Source of the DNA: JAILLW01 sp045640525
GTDB lineage: Bacteria; Bacillota; Clostridia; Lachnospirales; Lachnospiraceae
DNA: 51,956 nucleotides
Reading direction: 5' to 3'
Assembly: GCA_045640525.1 (NCBI GenBank)
Contig: JAZUFE010000030.1
Coordinates: 1-51,956 of the forward strand
The notes below the pieces were generated by a model, which was not told the DNA's origin, did not search any database, and worked only from the letters and a program-made list of their open reading frames with translations. The translations under genes and the position numbers were made by a program. Positions 35,333-44,079 of the stretch are shown here, one piece after another. How positions within the stretch are numbered: the stretch's first letter is position 1; the number at the start of each line of letters is the position of its first letter.

Positions 35333-35917
35333 TCAGATAACGGTCTGTAGATTAAGGTCTTCTTTGAATGCACCTTTTGATATTCGGCTTACGGTTTTGA
35401 CACCGGGCTTGTTGATTCCTCGTGCAGTCATACAGCTGTGTTCGCCTTGAACAACCACCATAATGTCGGAGGTTCCCAAAATCATTTCCAAAATATCGGC
35501 GATATCGGCAGTGATTCTTTCTTGTAACTGAAGTCTCTTACAAACCATGTCGGCAATTCTGGCTATCTTGCTAAGACCGATAACTTTATCTTTGGGTATG
35601 TAAGCAACACTTACGGTCATGTTGTACATCAGTGCCATATGATGTTCACAGTGACTGAAAACACTTATATCTTTAACGATGACAATATCACTTGTTCGCG
35701 TTTCTTCAAAACACTTGTTAAACATTGAGGCAATTTCTTCATTTGAATAGCGCATTCCTTCAAATACTTCGTCGAACATTCCGGCAACACGTTTCGGAGT
35801 ATCGACGAGCCCTTCGCGAGAAGGATCGTCACCTAATGCAATCAGTATGTTTTTTACGGATTCTTCTATGCAGTTGACTTGCTCTTTACTAAGATGTCTG
35901 TTTACCATGAGTTTCAT
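35333..35917 (-). CDS. folE: GTP cyclohydrolase I
   Basis: 194 residues from ATG 35917. Family segments DPSREGLVDTPKRVAGMF, the zinc site in FSHCEHHMAL and EHSCMTARGI, and VIGLSKIARI are all present. The enzyme makes dihydroneopterin triphosphate for folate or queuosine-type pathways. Unusually, no Shine-Dalgarno sequence precedes ATG 35917 or the in-frame ATG 35908, and a perfect TATAAT on this strand (35921-35916) overlaps the first codon of the longer form. If that box is the true -10, the message would begin at about ATG 35908 and be leaderless. No other folate gene is nearby. Confidence 0.92.
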   Translation of the reverse strand: MKLMVNRHLSKEQVNCIEESVKNILIALGDDPSREGLVDTPKRVAGMFDEVFEGMRYSNEEIASMFNKCFEETRTSDIVIVKDISVFSHCEHHMALMYNMTVSVAYIPKDKVIGLSKIARIADMVCKRLQLQERITADIADILEMILGTSDIMVVVQGEHSCMTARGINKPGVKTVSRISKGAFKEDLNLQTVI

Positions 35918-36006
35918 TATACACACTTTTGGATTTTTTGAAAGCTGTTTTGAAATTATCCGGGTTGTATGCTACCATCTACACAGTAAACAAGAGGAAA
36001 CTGTAT

Positions 36007-36162
36007 ATGGCAGATGTAATAATTATTATAGTGCTGGTATTAATGCTGGCATTTGCAATAATCAAATTGTATAAAAACAAGAAAAAAGGCAGGTCTTCCT
36101 GCGGGGGCAGTTGCAGTAACTGTCCCATCAGCAATACCTGCCATAAGTCGTCCGAAAACTAA
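36007..36162 (+). CDS. FeoB-associated Cys-rich membrane peptide
   Basis: 51 residues: one transmembrane helix (about 4-20), a basic stretch (KNKKKGR) and a cysteine cluster CGGSCSNCPISNTC. This is the layout of the small peptides found with the ferrous iron transporter FeoB in Clostridia. No feoA or feoB lies in this window, so the gene is isolated. ATG 36007 follows AGAGGAAACTGT. Its stop overlaps the stop of the convergent zinc-ribbon gene. Binding of iron or another metal at the membrane is likely but unproven. Confidence 0.75.
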   Translation: MADVIIIIVLVLMLAFAIIKLYKNKKKGRSSCGGSCSNCPISNTCHKSSEN

Positions 36163-36515
36163 TTTTCTATTTTAGCTCCGCAATTACCGCAAAACGGAGT
36201 TGAAGCAGTAAGCTCTGCTCCGCATTTGGGGCATTTGGTTATTCCTTTGAGTTTGATAATTGTATCCTTATACTCAGAAATTCTCTTCTCGGCGTCTTTA
36301 ATTTGTGTCAGTAAATCCGAAAATTCACCATCGGCTGAATTACCGTATTTTTCAAAATATTTCTGTCCGACCTGCAAATAGAGTTTTTTGATATTATCTT
36401 CTTCGGTTCCAATCATGGAATTGTACTTTGCAACATCGGTCAGATTCTTTCCTTTTTGGACAGCCGATTCACTTACGTTGGAAATTTTCTTTCCTAAATC
36501 ATCTAAAAATGCCAT
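36159..36515 (-). CDS. Zinc-ribbon protein of unknown function
   Basis: 118 residues: an N-terminal helical and coiled-coil region (about 1-88) and a C-terminal zinc ribbon CPKCGAELTASTPFCGNCG that should bind one zinc ion. Proteins with this layout are common in Firmicutes but their role is not known. GGGAGGAAG precedes the ATG on this strand, a strong ribosome site. It is divergent from the SpoVB/MurJ-like gene. Confidence 0.8.
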   Translation of the reverse strand: MAFLDDLGKKISNVSESAVQKGKNLTDVAKYNSMIGTEEDNIKKLYLQVGQKYFEKYGNSADGEFSDLLTQIKDAEKRISEYKDTIIKLKGITKCPKCGAELTASTPFCGNCGAKIEN

Positions 36516-36570
36516 ATATTCTTCCTCCCTTTATAGTACATTATCATAAGCATTATACATCAAATCACAA

Positions 36571-36599
36571 TTTACTGATAGTCTGTAATATGGTATGAT
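36571..36599 (+). promoter_or_regulatory. Probable promoter of the SpoVB/MurJ-like gene
   Basis: TTTACT (36571-36576), 17 bp, TATGAT (36594-36599), 36 bases upstream of the chosen start codon. Confidence 0.5.
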
Positions 36600-36634
36600 A
36601 TCGTTTGTATTTGCAGTTTGTGGGAGAGAGTTTA

Positions 36635-38269
36635 ATGTCGAAATCTGATCATAAACAATCCTTGGTTTTGCAAGCCGGCATATTGGCGGCTGCGGGGATC
36701 GTTGTACGTATAATCGGACTTTTATATAATACGCCACTTGTTCATATTATCGGTGACGAAGGTTTCGGATACTATGACAGTGCTTATGCGGCATACAGTA
36801 TTATTCTGATGGTATCTTCTTTTAGTATTCCCTCGGCAGTATCAAAGGTTATGGCACAGAAACTTGCGATGGAGGAGTATAAGAATGCTTATCGATTGTT
36901 TAAGTGCACTTTGATATATGTCATCGTGGTGGGATTGGTTGCGGCTGCCGTTATATTCTTTGGGGCCGGAGTTTTGGTCAAGATGGAAAGTGCGGTTTTG
37001 CCTTTGAAGATTTTGGCTCCCACGGTTTTCTTGTGCGGAATACTCGGTGCTTTCAGAGGATTCTTTCAAGCTCAGCACAGTATGGTGCAGACTTCACTTT
37101 CACAAATAATCGAGCAGATTTTTAATGCAGGTTTCTCGGTGCTTATGGCATATGTATTGGTGCAGTACGCACAGGGAATGAGTTCTTCCAAAATAGCTTC
37201 ATTCGGAGCTGCAGGTTCTACAATCGGAACCGGAGTCGGTGTACTTTCGGCACTTTGCTTTATGCTCATAATATATTTTTATAATCGAAAGAGCTTCATG
37301 GCGAAGGTTAATTCGGATGTGCATCCTGTCGAGTCATATAAATCAATATTTAAAATGATACTTCTTGTGGTGACTCCTTTCATACTCAGTACATGTGTAT
37401 ATAACGTTAACAGCTTCATGGATAAAACTATATATCAGGTTGTGCTTATGGGAAAACGTTCCCTGCCCGAATCTGCGGTGGCATTTGACCTGTCGGCTTA
37501 TGCCAAAGCCAACAAAATCGCCAATATTCCCATAGCTCTTTCAGCAGCCATGGCGGCAACTTTGATTCCGAGACTTTCGACATATATTACGCAGAAAAAC
37601 TATACGGTTGCCAGAAATCAGGTTGATAAAGCAATCAGGGTTACAATGTTCATCTCGATACCGTCTGCGGTTTTGGTCGGAGTTTTAGCCAAACCTATCA
37701 TGATGGTTATATTTCCCCAAAAGGATTCGCTGGAGGCAGCCTCTTTTACTTTAATAATTCTGGCGCTTACGGTTATTTTGTATGCTTTGTCAACTATTAC
37801 TCAGGCGGTATTGCAGGCAATAGGAAAGCTTAAACTCCCGATAGTTAACGGTGTGGTTTCACTGGCAATTCATGCGATTTTGCTTGTCGGTGCATTGTAT
37901 TTTCTTCCGACAGAGTATGCTTTGTACAGTTACGGTATAGCAACGGTTTTGTATGCATTAATATTGTGCGTGCTGAACGGAATCTGTGTTGCACGCCATC
38001 TTGATTATCATCAGGAAATGGATAAAACCTTCGTAAGACCTGTAATCTGTTCCGTGCTGATGGGCGGAGTTTCATTTGGTGTATACCAATTGCTCTATAC
38101 ACTTACAGGCATAAATATTTTGGCTTTGGCTGTCAGCCTATGTGTGGCGCTTGTTGTTTATCTGGTCCTTGTTCTTAGATGGAAGGCTATCAGTGAAGAG
38201 GAACTTTTGAGTATACCTAAGGGGGGCAGGATACTTTCAATAGCCAAAAAAATGCGTATAGTGAGGTAA
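36635..38269 (+). CDS. SpoVB/MurJ-type polysaccharide or lipid II flippase
   Basis: 544 residues with about fourteen hydrophobic segments in the MOP superfamily arrangement. The N-terminal IVVRIIGLLYNTPLVHIIGD and the later SIPSAVSKVMA segments are typical of the SpoVB/YtgP branch, which includes lipid II flippases of Firmicutes. It would move undecaprenyl-linked precursors across the membrane. ATG 36635 is preceded by GGGAGAGAG; the frame extends to 36605 but that part overlaps the promoter. It is followed nine bases later by the TraX-like gene. Confidence 0.87.
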   Translation: MSKSDHKQSLVLQAGILAAAGIVVRIIGLLYNTPLVHIIGDEGFGYYDSAYAAYSIILMVSSFSIPSAVSKVMAQKLAMEEYKNAYRLFKCTLIYVIVVGLVAAAVIFFGAGVLVKMESAVLPLKILAPTVFLCGILGAFRGFFQAQHSMVQTSLSQIIEQIFNAGFSVLMAYVLVQYAQGMSSSKIASFGAAGSTIGTGVGVLSALCFMLIIYFYNRKSFMAKVNSDVHPVESYKSIFKMILLVVTPFILSTCVYNVNSFMDKTIYQVVLMGKRSLPESAVAFDLSAYAKANKIANIPIALSAAMAATLIPRLSTYITQKNYTVARNQVDKAIRVTMFISIPSAVLVGVLAKPIMMVIFPQKDSLEAASFTLIILALTVILYALSTITQAVLQAIGKLKLPIVNGVVSLAIHAILLVGALYFLPTEYALYSYGIATVLYALILCVLNGICVARHLDYHQEMDKTFVRPVICSVLMGGVSFGVYQLLYTLTGINILALAVSLCVALVVYLVLVLRWKAISEEELLSIPKGGRILSIAKKMRIVR

Positions 38270-38277
38270 AGATATAA

Positions 38278-39063
38278 GTGGATACAGCCAAGAGAGGTTT
38301 GAATTATTGCAATCTTAGAATTATTGCATACATATCTTTACTTATCGATCATTTTGGCGCACTTATTTTGGATGAAATTCCTTGGACAACGAATGAGGCC
38401 GGAGAGTTATTGGTGCTGGCGACAAGAATGATCGGAAGATTGGCTATGCCGATTTTCGCATTTTTCATAGCAGAGGGTATGATCAGAACCCGAAGCAGGA
38501 GACGCTACATACTGCGTCTTCTTACCCTGGCGGTAATTACTGAGATACCGTATGATCTTGTTTCATGCCAAAAGCCTTTCGCATTCGAAAACCAAAATGT
38601 AATCTGGTCTTTGCTCGCCGGAGCAATTTTAATAATTGTATATGATAAGTTTAAGGAGCGTATCGGCGGACAAAGATATATTTTGGGATGTATAGCGGTA
38701 TGTATACTGATGGCGGGGTTAATGTATCTGATGCGTTCGGAGTATATGTTCCTTGCTCCGGCAATAGTTCTGTTCTCGTATATTTTCAGATATGACAAGC
38801 AAAAAATGATTCGTTCAATAATGATATCTTTTGTATTTTTATATGCTCTTGAGGCGGCGTGCTCGGCTATCGAGAATTCCTCCATATCTGTTGTCGATGT
38901 CGCGGCGAATGTTTTATTGGAATTCGTCGGCATGTTCGGAATATACCTGATAGCGGAATACTATAACGAAGAAAAAGGGAAAGCCATTCCGCGAATAATA
39001 AACTACGGATTCTTTCCCTTTCAATTTATATTTTTTTATGTTTTGAAACTGTTGATATTCTGA
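38278..39063 (+). CDS. TraX family membrane protein
   Basis: 261 residues, about seven or eight hydrophobic segments. Family features are the N-terminal LRIIAYISLLIDHFGAL, RMIGRLAMPIFAFFIAEG and the C-terminal FFPFQFIFFYVLK. TraX proteins were named for pilin acetylation in conjugation, but chromosomal copies in Firmicutes are probably acyltransferases acting on surface components. GTG 38278 is used because it precedes the first conserved helix; GAGGT lies upstream. It converges with rqcH. Confidence 0.87.
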   Translation: MDTAKRGLNYCNLRIIAYISLLIDHFGALILDEIPWTTNEAGELLVLATRMIGRLAMPIFAFFIAEGMIRTRSRRRYILRLLTLAVITEIPYDLVSCQKPFAFENQNVIWSLLAGAILIIVYDKFKERIGGQRYILGCIAVCILMAGLMYLMRSEYMFLAPAIVLFSYIFRYDKQKMIRSIMISFVFLYALEAACSAIENSSISVVDVAANVLLEFVGMFGIYLIAEYYNEEKGKAIPRIINYGFFPFQFIFFYVLKLLIF

Positions 39064-39071
39064 CGTGGATG

Positions 39072-40808
39072 TCATTCGTCTATTTTTGAAAGAGACGAGA
39101 TGTCCGAATCAATCAGCATTGAATAGTTGGTATAATAGACCACGAACCCCGGCTTGGAACCATTCGGATGCTTTACTTCCTTTCGCCTTACATAGTCGAC
39201 TTCAATTTTGGACTGACCTTTGGCTTTGGAATAGAAGGCAGCCAACCTTGCCGCATCTTCGAATACCGAATCGGGCAATTCCTTTCCTTCTGTTTTGACT
39301 ATTACGTGGCTTCCCGGAATCTTTTTGGCATGGAACCACCAATCGTTGCCGTTGGCAAGCTTAAAGGTTATATCTTCGTTCTGAAGATTGTTCTTTCCTA
39401 CATAAATGTGAAAACCCTCTTTGGTAACATAGTGAAAGGGTTTGGATTTAAGCTTCGGCTTTTTATCATTTGAGTGGCGCCTTATGTATCCGCAGGCTGT
39501 CATTTCTTCTTTGACTGCAATAAGATCGTCTTCCGAAACCGCAATATCCAATGAGTTTTGCAAAGATTCAAGATGCTCGATTTCTTCTTTGACTTCCACT
39601 GTCAGTTTATCAAGAGCCTCTTTGGTTCTTTTTAGCTTATTGTATTTGTCAAAATATCGTTTCGCATTTTCCAAAGCCGAATAATCCGGATCAAGAGGTA
39701 TGGTAATTTCCTCGTTGGTGTAGTAATTGAGCACGGTACATGACTTGGATTTGGGTTCAACATTGTAGCCGTATGTGTTTAGAAGCTCACCGTAAATACG
39801 GAAAGTATCCTTTTTTTCGGTATCTTTGATTTGCTTGATTTGCAAATCGTATTTCTTGATATCACGTTCCAACATCGTTTGCACGATTTTGCGCAAATCG
39901 GTGGAGCGCTGTTTCATTCTGGTAATCAGTTCTTTTTGGGCGTAATAGCTTTCAAGCAGTGCACTTATTGAATCATATTTTTGCTTCGACGCATCATCGA
40001 AACTTGTCAGATCCATTGCCGAATATTCAAAAGGTGAATTGTTTTCGACGACAATTTGAGGCGCAAAAATGTTATTTTTGATGTCCTCGACGACTTCGCA
40101 AAAGCAAGAGTACAGTGTCCGACAATCAAATTCACAGTCGCTTGCAATATCCGAGTCAATTCCGGCTCTAAAGCAGATTTCCCGAGCAAAGAATGCGGAT
40201 ATGCCGGTGTAGTGCGAATAGAGCGCTTTGAACAAGGGCATTGATATACTCTTGATAGTTTGATTGAAACTCTCATAAGTTTCTTCAAGCGGGTTAAGCT
40301 TTTGACACGTTACGGGGATGAAGTACTCGCGACCGGGGAGTACCTCCCTTACGGAACTTACGAAAGAGGGGATACGCTTGATGGCATCAATTACTGTATT
40401 TTGGTCATCCAAAAATATAATATTCGAGTGCTTGCCCATCAATTCGACTGTGAGAGTTTTTTGACACAGATCACCCATTTCATTAAGATGTTCGATTCTA
40501 AAATTAATGATTCGTTCCAATCCCGGCTGTTCTACGGAAAGAATTTTCCCGTTTTGGATATGCTTTCTAAGCAGCATGCAAAAGCTCGGAGCGGTTATCG
40601 GACCGGGCTTGTTGGCGGAAGTTATGTAGGCCAACGGAAGAGAAGCGGATGCACTCAAAAGAACTTTGACCTGCTCGCCTCGGGCGGTTTTGACTGTAAG
40701 TATCAATTCATCAGGCTCTGGTTGTGCTATTTTGGAAATTCTTCCGTTCGATACAGTTTTGTTTAATTCATCGGTTACACAAGCAACCGTAATACCATCA
40801 AATGCCAT
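39072..40808 (-). CDS. rqcH: Rqc2/RqcH-type NFACT ribosome quality control protein
   Basis: 578 residues. N-terminal NFACT-N domain begins MAFDGITV; a long coiled coil follows (about 270-430); the C-terminal NFACT-R domain carries GFHIYVGKNN and DWWFHAKKIPGSHVIV. RqcH binds stalled 50S subunits and adds C-terminal alanine tails; the family is also annotated as fibronectin-binding protein. At the position of the conserved Asp-Arg pair needed for tailing the sequence reads LERII, giving Glu-Arg. ATG 40808 follows AAAGGAATAAAG on this strand; a longer frame to 40868 runs into the divergent promoter. Confidence 0.9.
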   Translation of the reverse strand: MAFDGITVACVTDELNKTVSNGRISKIAQPEPDELILTVKTARGEQVKVLLSASASLPLAYITSANKPGPITAPSFCMLLRKHIQNGKILSVEQPGLERIINFRIEHLNEMGDLCQKTLTVELMGKHSNIIFLDDQNTVIDAIKRIPSFVSSVREVLPGREYFIPVTCQKLNPLEETYESFNQTIKSISMPLFKALYSHYTGISAFFAREICFRAGIDSDIASDCEFDCRTLYSCFCEVVEDIKNNIFAPQIVVENNSPFEYSAMDLTSFDDASKQKYDSISALLESYYAQKELITRMKQRSTDLRKIVQTMLERDIKKYDLQIKQIKDTEKKDTFRIYGELLNTYGYNVEPKSKSCTVLNYYTNEEITIPLDPDYSALENAKRYFDKYNKLKRTKEALDKLTVEVKEEIEHLESLQNSLDIAVSEDDLIAVKEEMTACGYIRRHSNDKKPKLKSKPFHYVTKEGFHIYVGKNNLQNEDITFKLANGNDWWFHAKKIPGSHVIVKTEGKELPDSVFEDAARLAAFYSKAKGQSKIEVDYVRRKEVKHPNGSKPGFVVYYTNYSMLIDSDISSLSKIDE

Positions 40809-40862
40809 AGCTTTATTCCTTTTTAGTGATTCATCGATGATTTTACTCCATATTGATATGGA

Positions 40863-40891
40863 TTGCAAAATGAATGGTAATGCAATATAAT
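40863..40891 (+). promoter_or_regulatory. Promoter of the yicC-gmk-rpoZ-rimO-pgsA run
   Basis: TTGCAA (40863-40868), 17 bp, TATAAT (40886-40891), about 60 bases before the yicC start. Confidence 0.6.
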
Positions 40892-40904
40892 AAACTTCGT
40901 ATGT

Positions 40905-40938
40905 AAAGTCGTGAAAATATGTGGATTAAGACGACTTT
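40905..40938 (+). promoter_or_regulatory. Leader hairpin before yicC
   Basis: AAAGTCGT (40905-40912) pairs with ACGACTTT (40931-40938) across an 18-base loop in the predicted 5' untranslated region, ending 14 bases before the yicC start. YicC relatives are endoribonucleases, so autogenous control is conceivable; this is inference. Confidence 0.4.
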
Positions 40939-40952
40939 CGGAAAGGTACAGT

Positions 40953-41831
40953 ATGATTAAGAGTATGACAGGATTCGGCCGTGGTGAGGCCGCAGAAGGC
41001 AATCGTAAGATTACCGTGGAAATGAAGTCAGTTAATCACCGATATCTTGATGTTAATATCAAGATGCCCAAGAAACTCAATTTCTTTGAGGCAGCAATCC
41101 GTAATGAGTTAAAGAAATACATTGAACGTGGTAAGGTTGATATTTTTATCACCTATGAAGATTTCTCCGAATCGAATGTTGCAGTTAAGTACAATAAGGA
41201 TGTGGCTGCCGACTATTTGAAATATCTTCATGTGATGGCAGGAGAATTCGGACTTGATGATGATGTAAGAGTTTCTACTTTGGCAAGGTTTCCGGAAGTA
41301 TTCGAACTTGAAGAACAGGATGTTGATGAGGAAGCCTTGTGGAATCTTCTCTCATCGGCTATTAAGGATGCCGCAGAAGGCTTCGTAGAGACGAGAATCA
41401 AAGAGGGTGAAAATCTTAAGAACGATCTTGTATCCAAATTGGACGGAATGCTTGAACACGTTGCCTTTATTGAAAAACGTTCGCCTCAGATGGTAAGCGA
41501 ATATAAAGAAAAACTCAAAGCAAAAGTCCGTGAGCTTCTTGAAGACAGTCAGATTGATGAAACAAGACTCATGATGGAAGTTACGATATTTGCCGATAAG
41601 GTTTGCGTTGACGAGGAACTTGTCAGATTACGTTCTCATATAGAAACCATGAAAGAAAATCTTATACAAGGCGGAGGAATCGGCCGTAAGCTCGACTTCA
41701 TGGCACAGGAGATGAATCGTGAGGCCAACACGACGTTATCCAAGTGTAACGATCTTGAAATATCCGATCATGCTATCACGCTGAAAACGGAGATTGAAAA
41801 GGTCAGAGAACAGATTCAGAATATCGAGTAA
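40953..41831 (+). CDS. yicC: YicC family endoribonuclease
   Basis: 292 residues matching the YicC family over its full length: IKSMTGFGRGEA at the start, MKSVNHRYLDVNIKMP, and the C-terminal GRKLDFMAQEMNREANTTLS. E. coli YicC is reported as an RNase that affects sRNA decay. ATG 40953 follows GGAAAGG; a longer frame from 40911 overlaps the leader hairpin. It ends ten bases before gmk. The small remA (DUF370) gene often found between yicC and gmk in Firmicutes is absent. Confidence 0.93.
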   Translation: MIKSMTGFGRGEAAEGNRKITVEMKSVNHRYLDVNIKMPKKLNFFEAAIRNELKKYIERGKVDIFITYEDFSESNVAVKYNKDVAADYLKYLHVMAGEFGLDDDVRVSTLARFPEVFELEEQDVDEEALWNLLSSAIKDAAEGFVETRIKEGENLKNDLVSKLDGMLEHVAFIEKRSPQMVSEYKEKLKAKVRELLEDSQIDETRLMMEVTIFADKVCVDEELVRLRSHIETMKENLIQGGGIGRKLDFMAQEMNREANTTLSKCNDLEISDHAITLKTEIEKVREQIQNIE

Positions 41832-41841
41832 AGGAAAGAAT

Positions 41842-42465
41842 ATGATTCAAAGAGGTGCGTTGATAGTAATTTCGGGATTCTCGGGCGCAGGCAAGGGAAC
41901 ATTGGTTAAGCGTATTGTTAAAGACTGTGCGGATGTTTCACTGTCGATTTCTATGACTACGCGAAAGCCCAGGGACGGAGAAGTTGACGGCAAAGATTAT
42001 TTCTTTGTAACCAAGGAGCAGTTCGAGGCGGCTATTGAGGAGCAATCATTCATAGAGTATGCCAGCTATGTGGGAAACTATTACGGTACTCCCAAGAAGT
42101 ACGTCGAAGAACAGTTGTCTGCAGGACGGGACGTTATTTTGGAAATTGAAGCGCAGGGTGCTTTGCAGGTTAAAGGAAGATTTCCCGATGCGGTTTTGGT
42201 ATTTGTGACACCACCGTCAGCCAAGATGCTTAACGACAGACTTGTTTCAAGAGGAACGGAGAGTGCTGAAGTTGTCAGCAACCGAATGAAGAGAGCTTTC
42301 GAGGAAGCAGATTTTATTAATAGATATGACTATTTATTGGTTAACGATGATTTGGATAAATGTACCGATGAACTTAAAAACTTGATAGAGGCTTTTCACC
42401 ATGCGCCTCATTGCAATGAAGTTTTTATAGATAAATTAAAAGAAGATTTGAAGGCTTACAAATAG
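41842..42465 (+). CDS. gmk: Guanylate kinase
   Basis: 207 residues, normal length. P-loop SGFSGAGKGT (residues 9-18), GMP-binding SMTTRKPRDGE and the EYASYVGNYYGTP segment are present. It phosphorylates GMP to GDP. ATG 41842 follows AAAGGAAAG. Usual position between yicC and rpoZ. Confidence 0.96.
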   Translation: MIQRGALIVISGFSGAGKGTLVKRIVKDCADVSLSISMTTRKPRDGEVDGKDYFFVTKEQFEAAIEEQSFIEYASYVGNYYGTPKKYVEEQLSAGRDVILEIEAQGALQVKGRFPDAVLVFVTPPSAKMLNDRLVSRGTESAEVVSNRMKRAFEEADFINRYDYLLVNDDLDKCTDELKNLIEAFHHAPHCNEVFIDKLKEDLKAYK

Positions 42466-42485
42466 CCTGTTGAAAGGAGATATTT

Positions 42486-42734
42486 ATGTTACACCCATCT
42501 TATTCAGATTTAATGGACGTAGTAAACAGTGAAGTTGAAAAGGGCGAGGCTCCCGTAGTTAATTCAAGATATTCCATTGTTATGGCTACATCAAAAAGAG
42601 CACGTCAGTTAATTGACGGTGAGGAACCCATGGTTCCCGGAATGGATGATGAGAAGCCTTTGTCCATAGCTGTTGAAGAGCTTTATAAAGGACAGGTTAA
42701 GATTCTTTCCGACGACTCGGAAGACGAAGAGTAA
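42486..42734 (+). CDS. rpoZ: RNA polymerase omega subunit
   Basis: 82 residues with the omega core NSRYSIVMATSKRARQLIDG and PLSIAVEELYKGQVKI, and an acidic tail. Omega helps assemble RNA polymerase around beta prime. The helix following the core is short, as in other Lachnospiraceae. AAAGGAGAT precedes the ATG. Confidence 0.93.
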   Translation: MLHPSYSDLMDVVNSEVEKGEAPVVNSRYSIVMATSKRARQLIDGEEPMVPGMDDEKPLSIAVEELYKGQVKILSDDSEDEE

Positions 42735-42756
42735 ATCCGCTTAGGATAATGCATGT

Positions 42757-44079
42757 ATGAAGATATTGTTTGTTTCGCTGGGATGTGATAAGAATTCCGT
42801 TGACTCGGAGGTAATGCTGGGACATTTGGTGGACAGCGGTTATGAGTTCACCGATGACGAGAATGAGGCAGATATTGCGATAGTTAATTCGTGTTGCTTC
42901 ATCAACGATGCCAAAGAAGAGAGTATCAATACTATAATTTCTTTGGGGGAGTTGAAAGAATCGGGGAAACTTAAGGCTCTTATACTGACAGGTTGCCTTG
43001 GACAAAGATATTCGGACGAGATTCATACGGAGCTTCCGGAAGTAGATGCGATTGTGGGAATTTCGTCAATAGACTCGATAGCGGATGTGGTAAAGTCTGT
43101 TATTGAGGGGCAACCGCAGGATGTTATCGGACCGCTCGATGCTCCGATTAGGGGAAACAAACACAGAGTGATGACCACCGGAGGCTACAGTGAGTATATT
43201 AAGATCGCCGAAGGTTGTGATAAGCATTGTACATACTGCGTCATCCCCAAAATAAGAGGGCCTTACAGAAGCATTCCCATGGAGGATGTGGTGGAAGAGG
43301 CCCGTACACTGGCTCAAAGCGGTGTCAAAGAGTTAATATTGGTTGCTCAGGAAACAACACTGTACGGAATGGATTTGTATGGTAAAAAGATGCTTCCGGA
43401 GCTTCTTCACAGACTTTCTCAAATTGAGGAACTGGCAATTATCAGGATATTATATCTTTATCCGGAAGAGATAACGGATGAATTAATCGAGTGTATTGCT
43501 TCGGAACCGAAGATTGCCAATTACGTTGATATTCCGATTCAAAGCGGAAGTGACAGAATACTTAAGCTGATGGGAAGACGTACATCGCGAAGCGAGATAT
43601 ACGAACTTGTCGGCAAACTGCGTGAGCGGATACCGGATATTTGTATACGTACGACATTGATTGCAGGCTTCCCGGGTGAGGGCAACGAAGATTTCGAAGA
43701 CAGTCTGAAAATGGTAGAAGATTTGAAATTCGACAGACTCGGTGTGTTTACATATTCTCAGGAGGACAATACGCCGGCGGCTCGAATGGATAATCAGATA
43801 GAAGATGATGTCAAAATTGACAGAATGAATGAGATAATGCTGTGCCAGCAAGGCATTGCATTAAAGACCAATAGGACGCTGATCGGAAGGAAGATGAAAG
43901 TCATAATTGACGGAATGATTTCCGAGGAAAAGATATATGTGGGAAGAACCTATCGCGATATTCCCGACGTGGACGGTTGTGTGTTTGTTAATTCGCCCAA
44001 AGAACTTATGAGCGGTGATATGGTTGAGGTTTTGATAACCGAGGCCGGCGAATACGACCTAGTAGGAGATGTAGTATGA
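42757..44079 (+). CDS. rimO: Ribosomal protein S12 methylthiotransferase
   Basis: 440 residues: UPF0004 domain with the three N-terminal cluster cysteines (SLGCDKN, NSCCF, LTGCLG), radical SAM domain with C154, C158 and C161 in EGCDKHCTYC, and a C-terminal TRAM domain (about 375-440). RimO adds a methylthio group to an aspartate of S12. The VDSEVML segment after the first cysteine separates it from MiaB. Its stop overlaps the pgsA start (ATGA). Confidence 0.94.
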   Translation: MKILFVSLGCDKNSVDSEVMLGHLVDSGYEFTDDENEADIAIVNSCCFINDAKEESINTIISLGELKESGKLKALILTGCLGQRYSDEIHTELPEVDAIVGISSIDSIADVVKSVIEGQPQDVIGPLDAPIRGNKHRVMTTGGYSEYIKIAEGCDKHCTYCVIPKIRGPYRSIPMEDVVEEARTLAQSGVKELILVAQETTLYGMDLYGKKMLPELLHRLSQIEELAIIRILYLYPEEITDELIECIASEPKIANYVDIPIQSGSDRILKLMGRRTSRSEIYELVGKLRERIPDICIRTTLIAGFPGEGNEDFEDSLKMVEDLKFDRLGVFTYSQEDNTPAARMDNQIEDDVKIDRMNEIMLCQQGIALKTNRTLIGRKMKVIIDGMISEEKIYVGRTYRDIPDVDGCVFVNSPKELMSGDMVEVLITEAGEYDLVGDVV

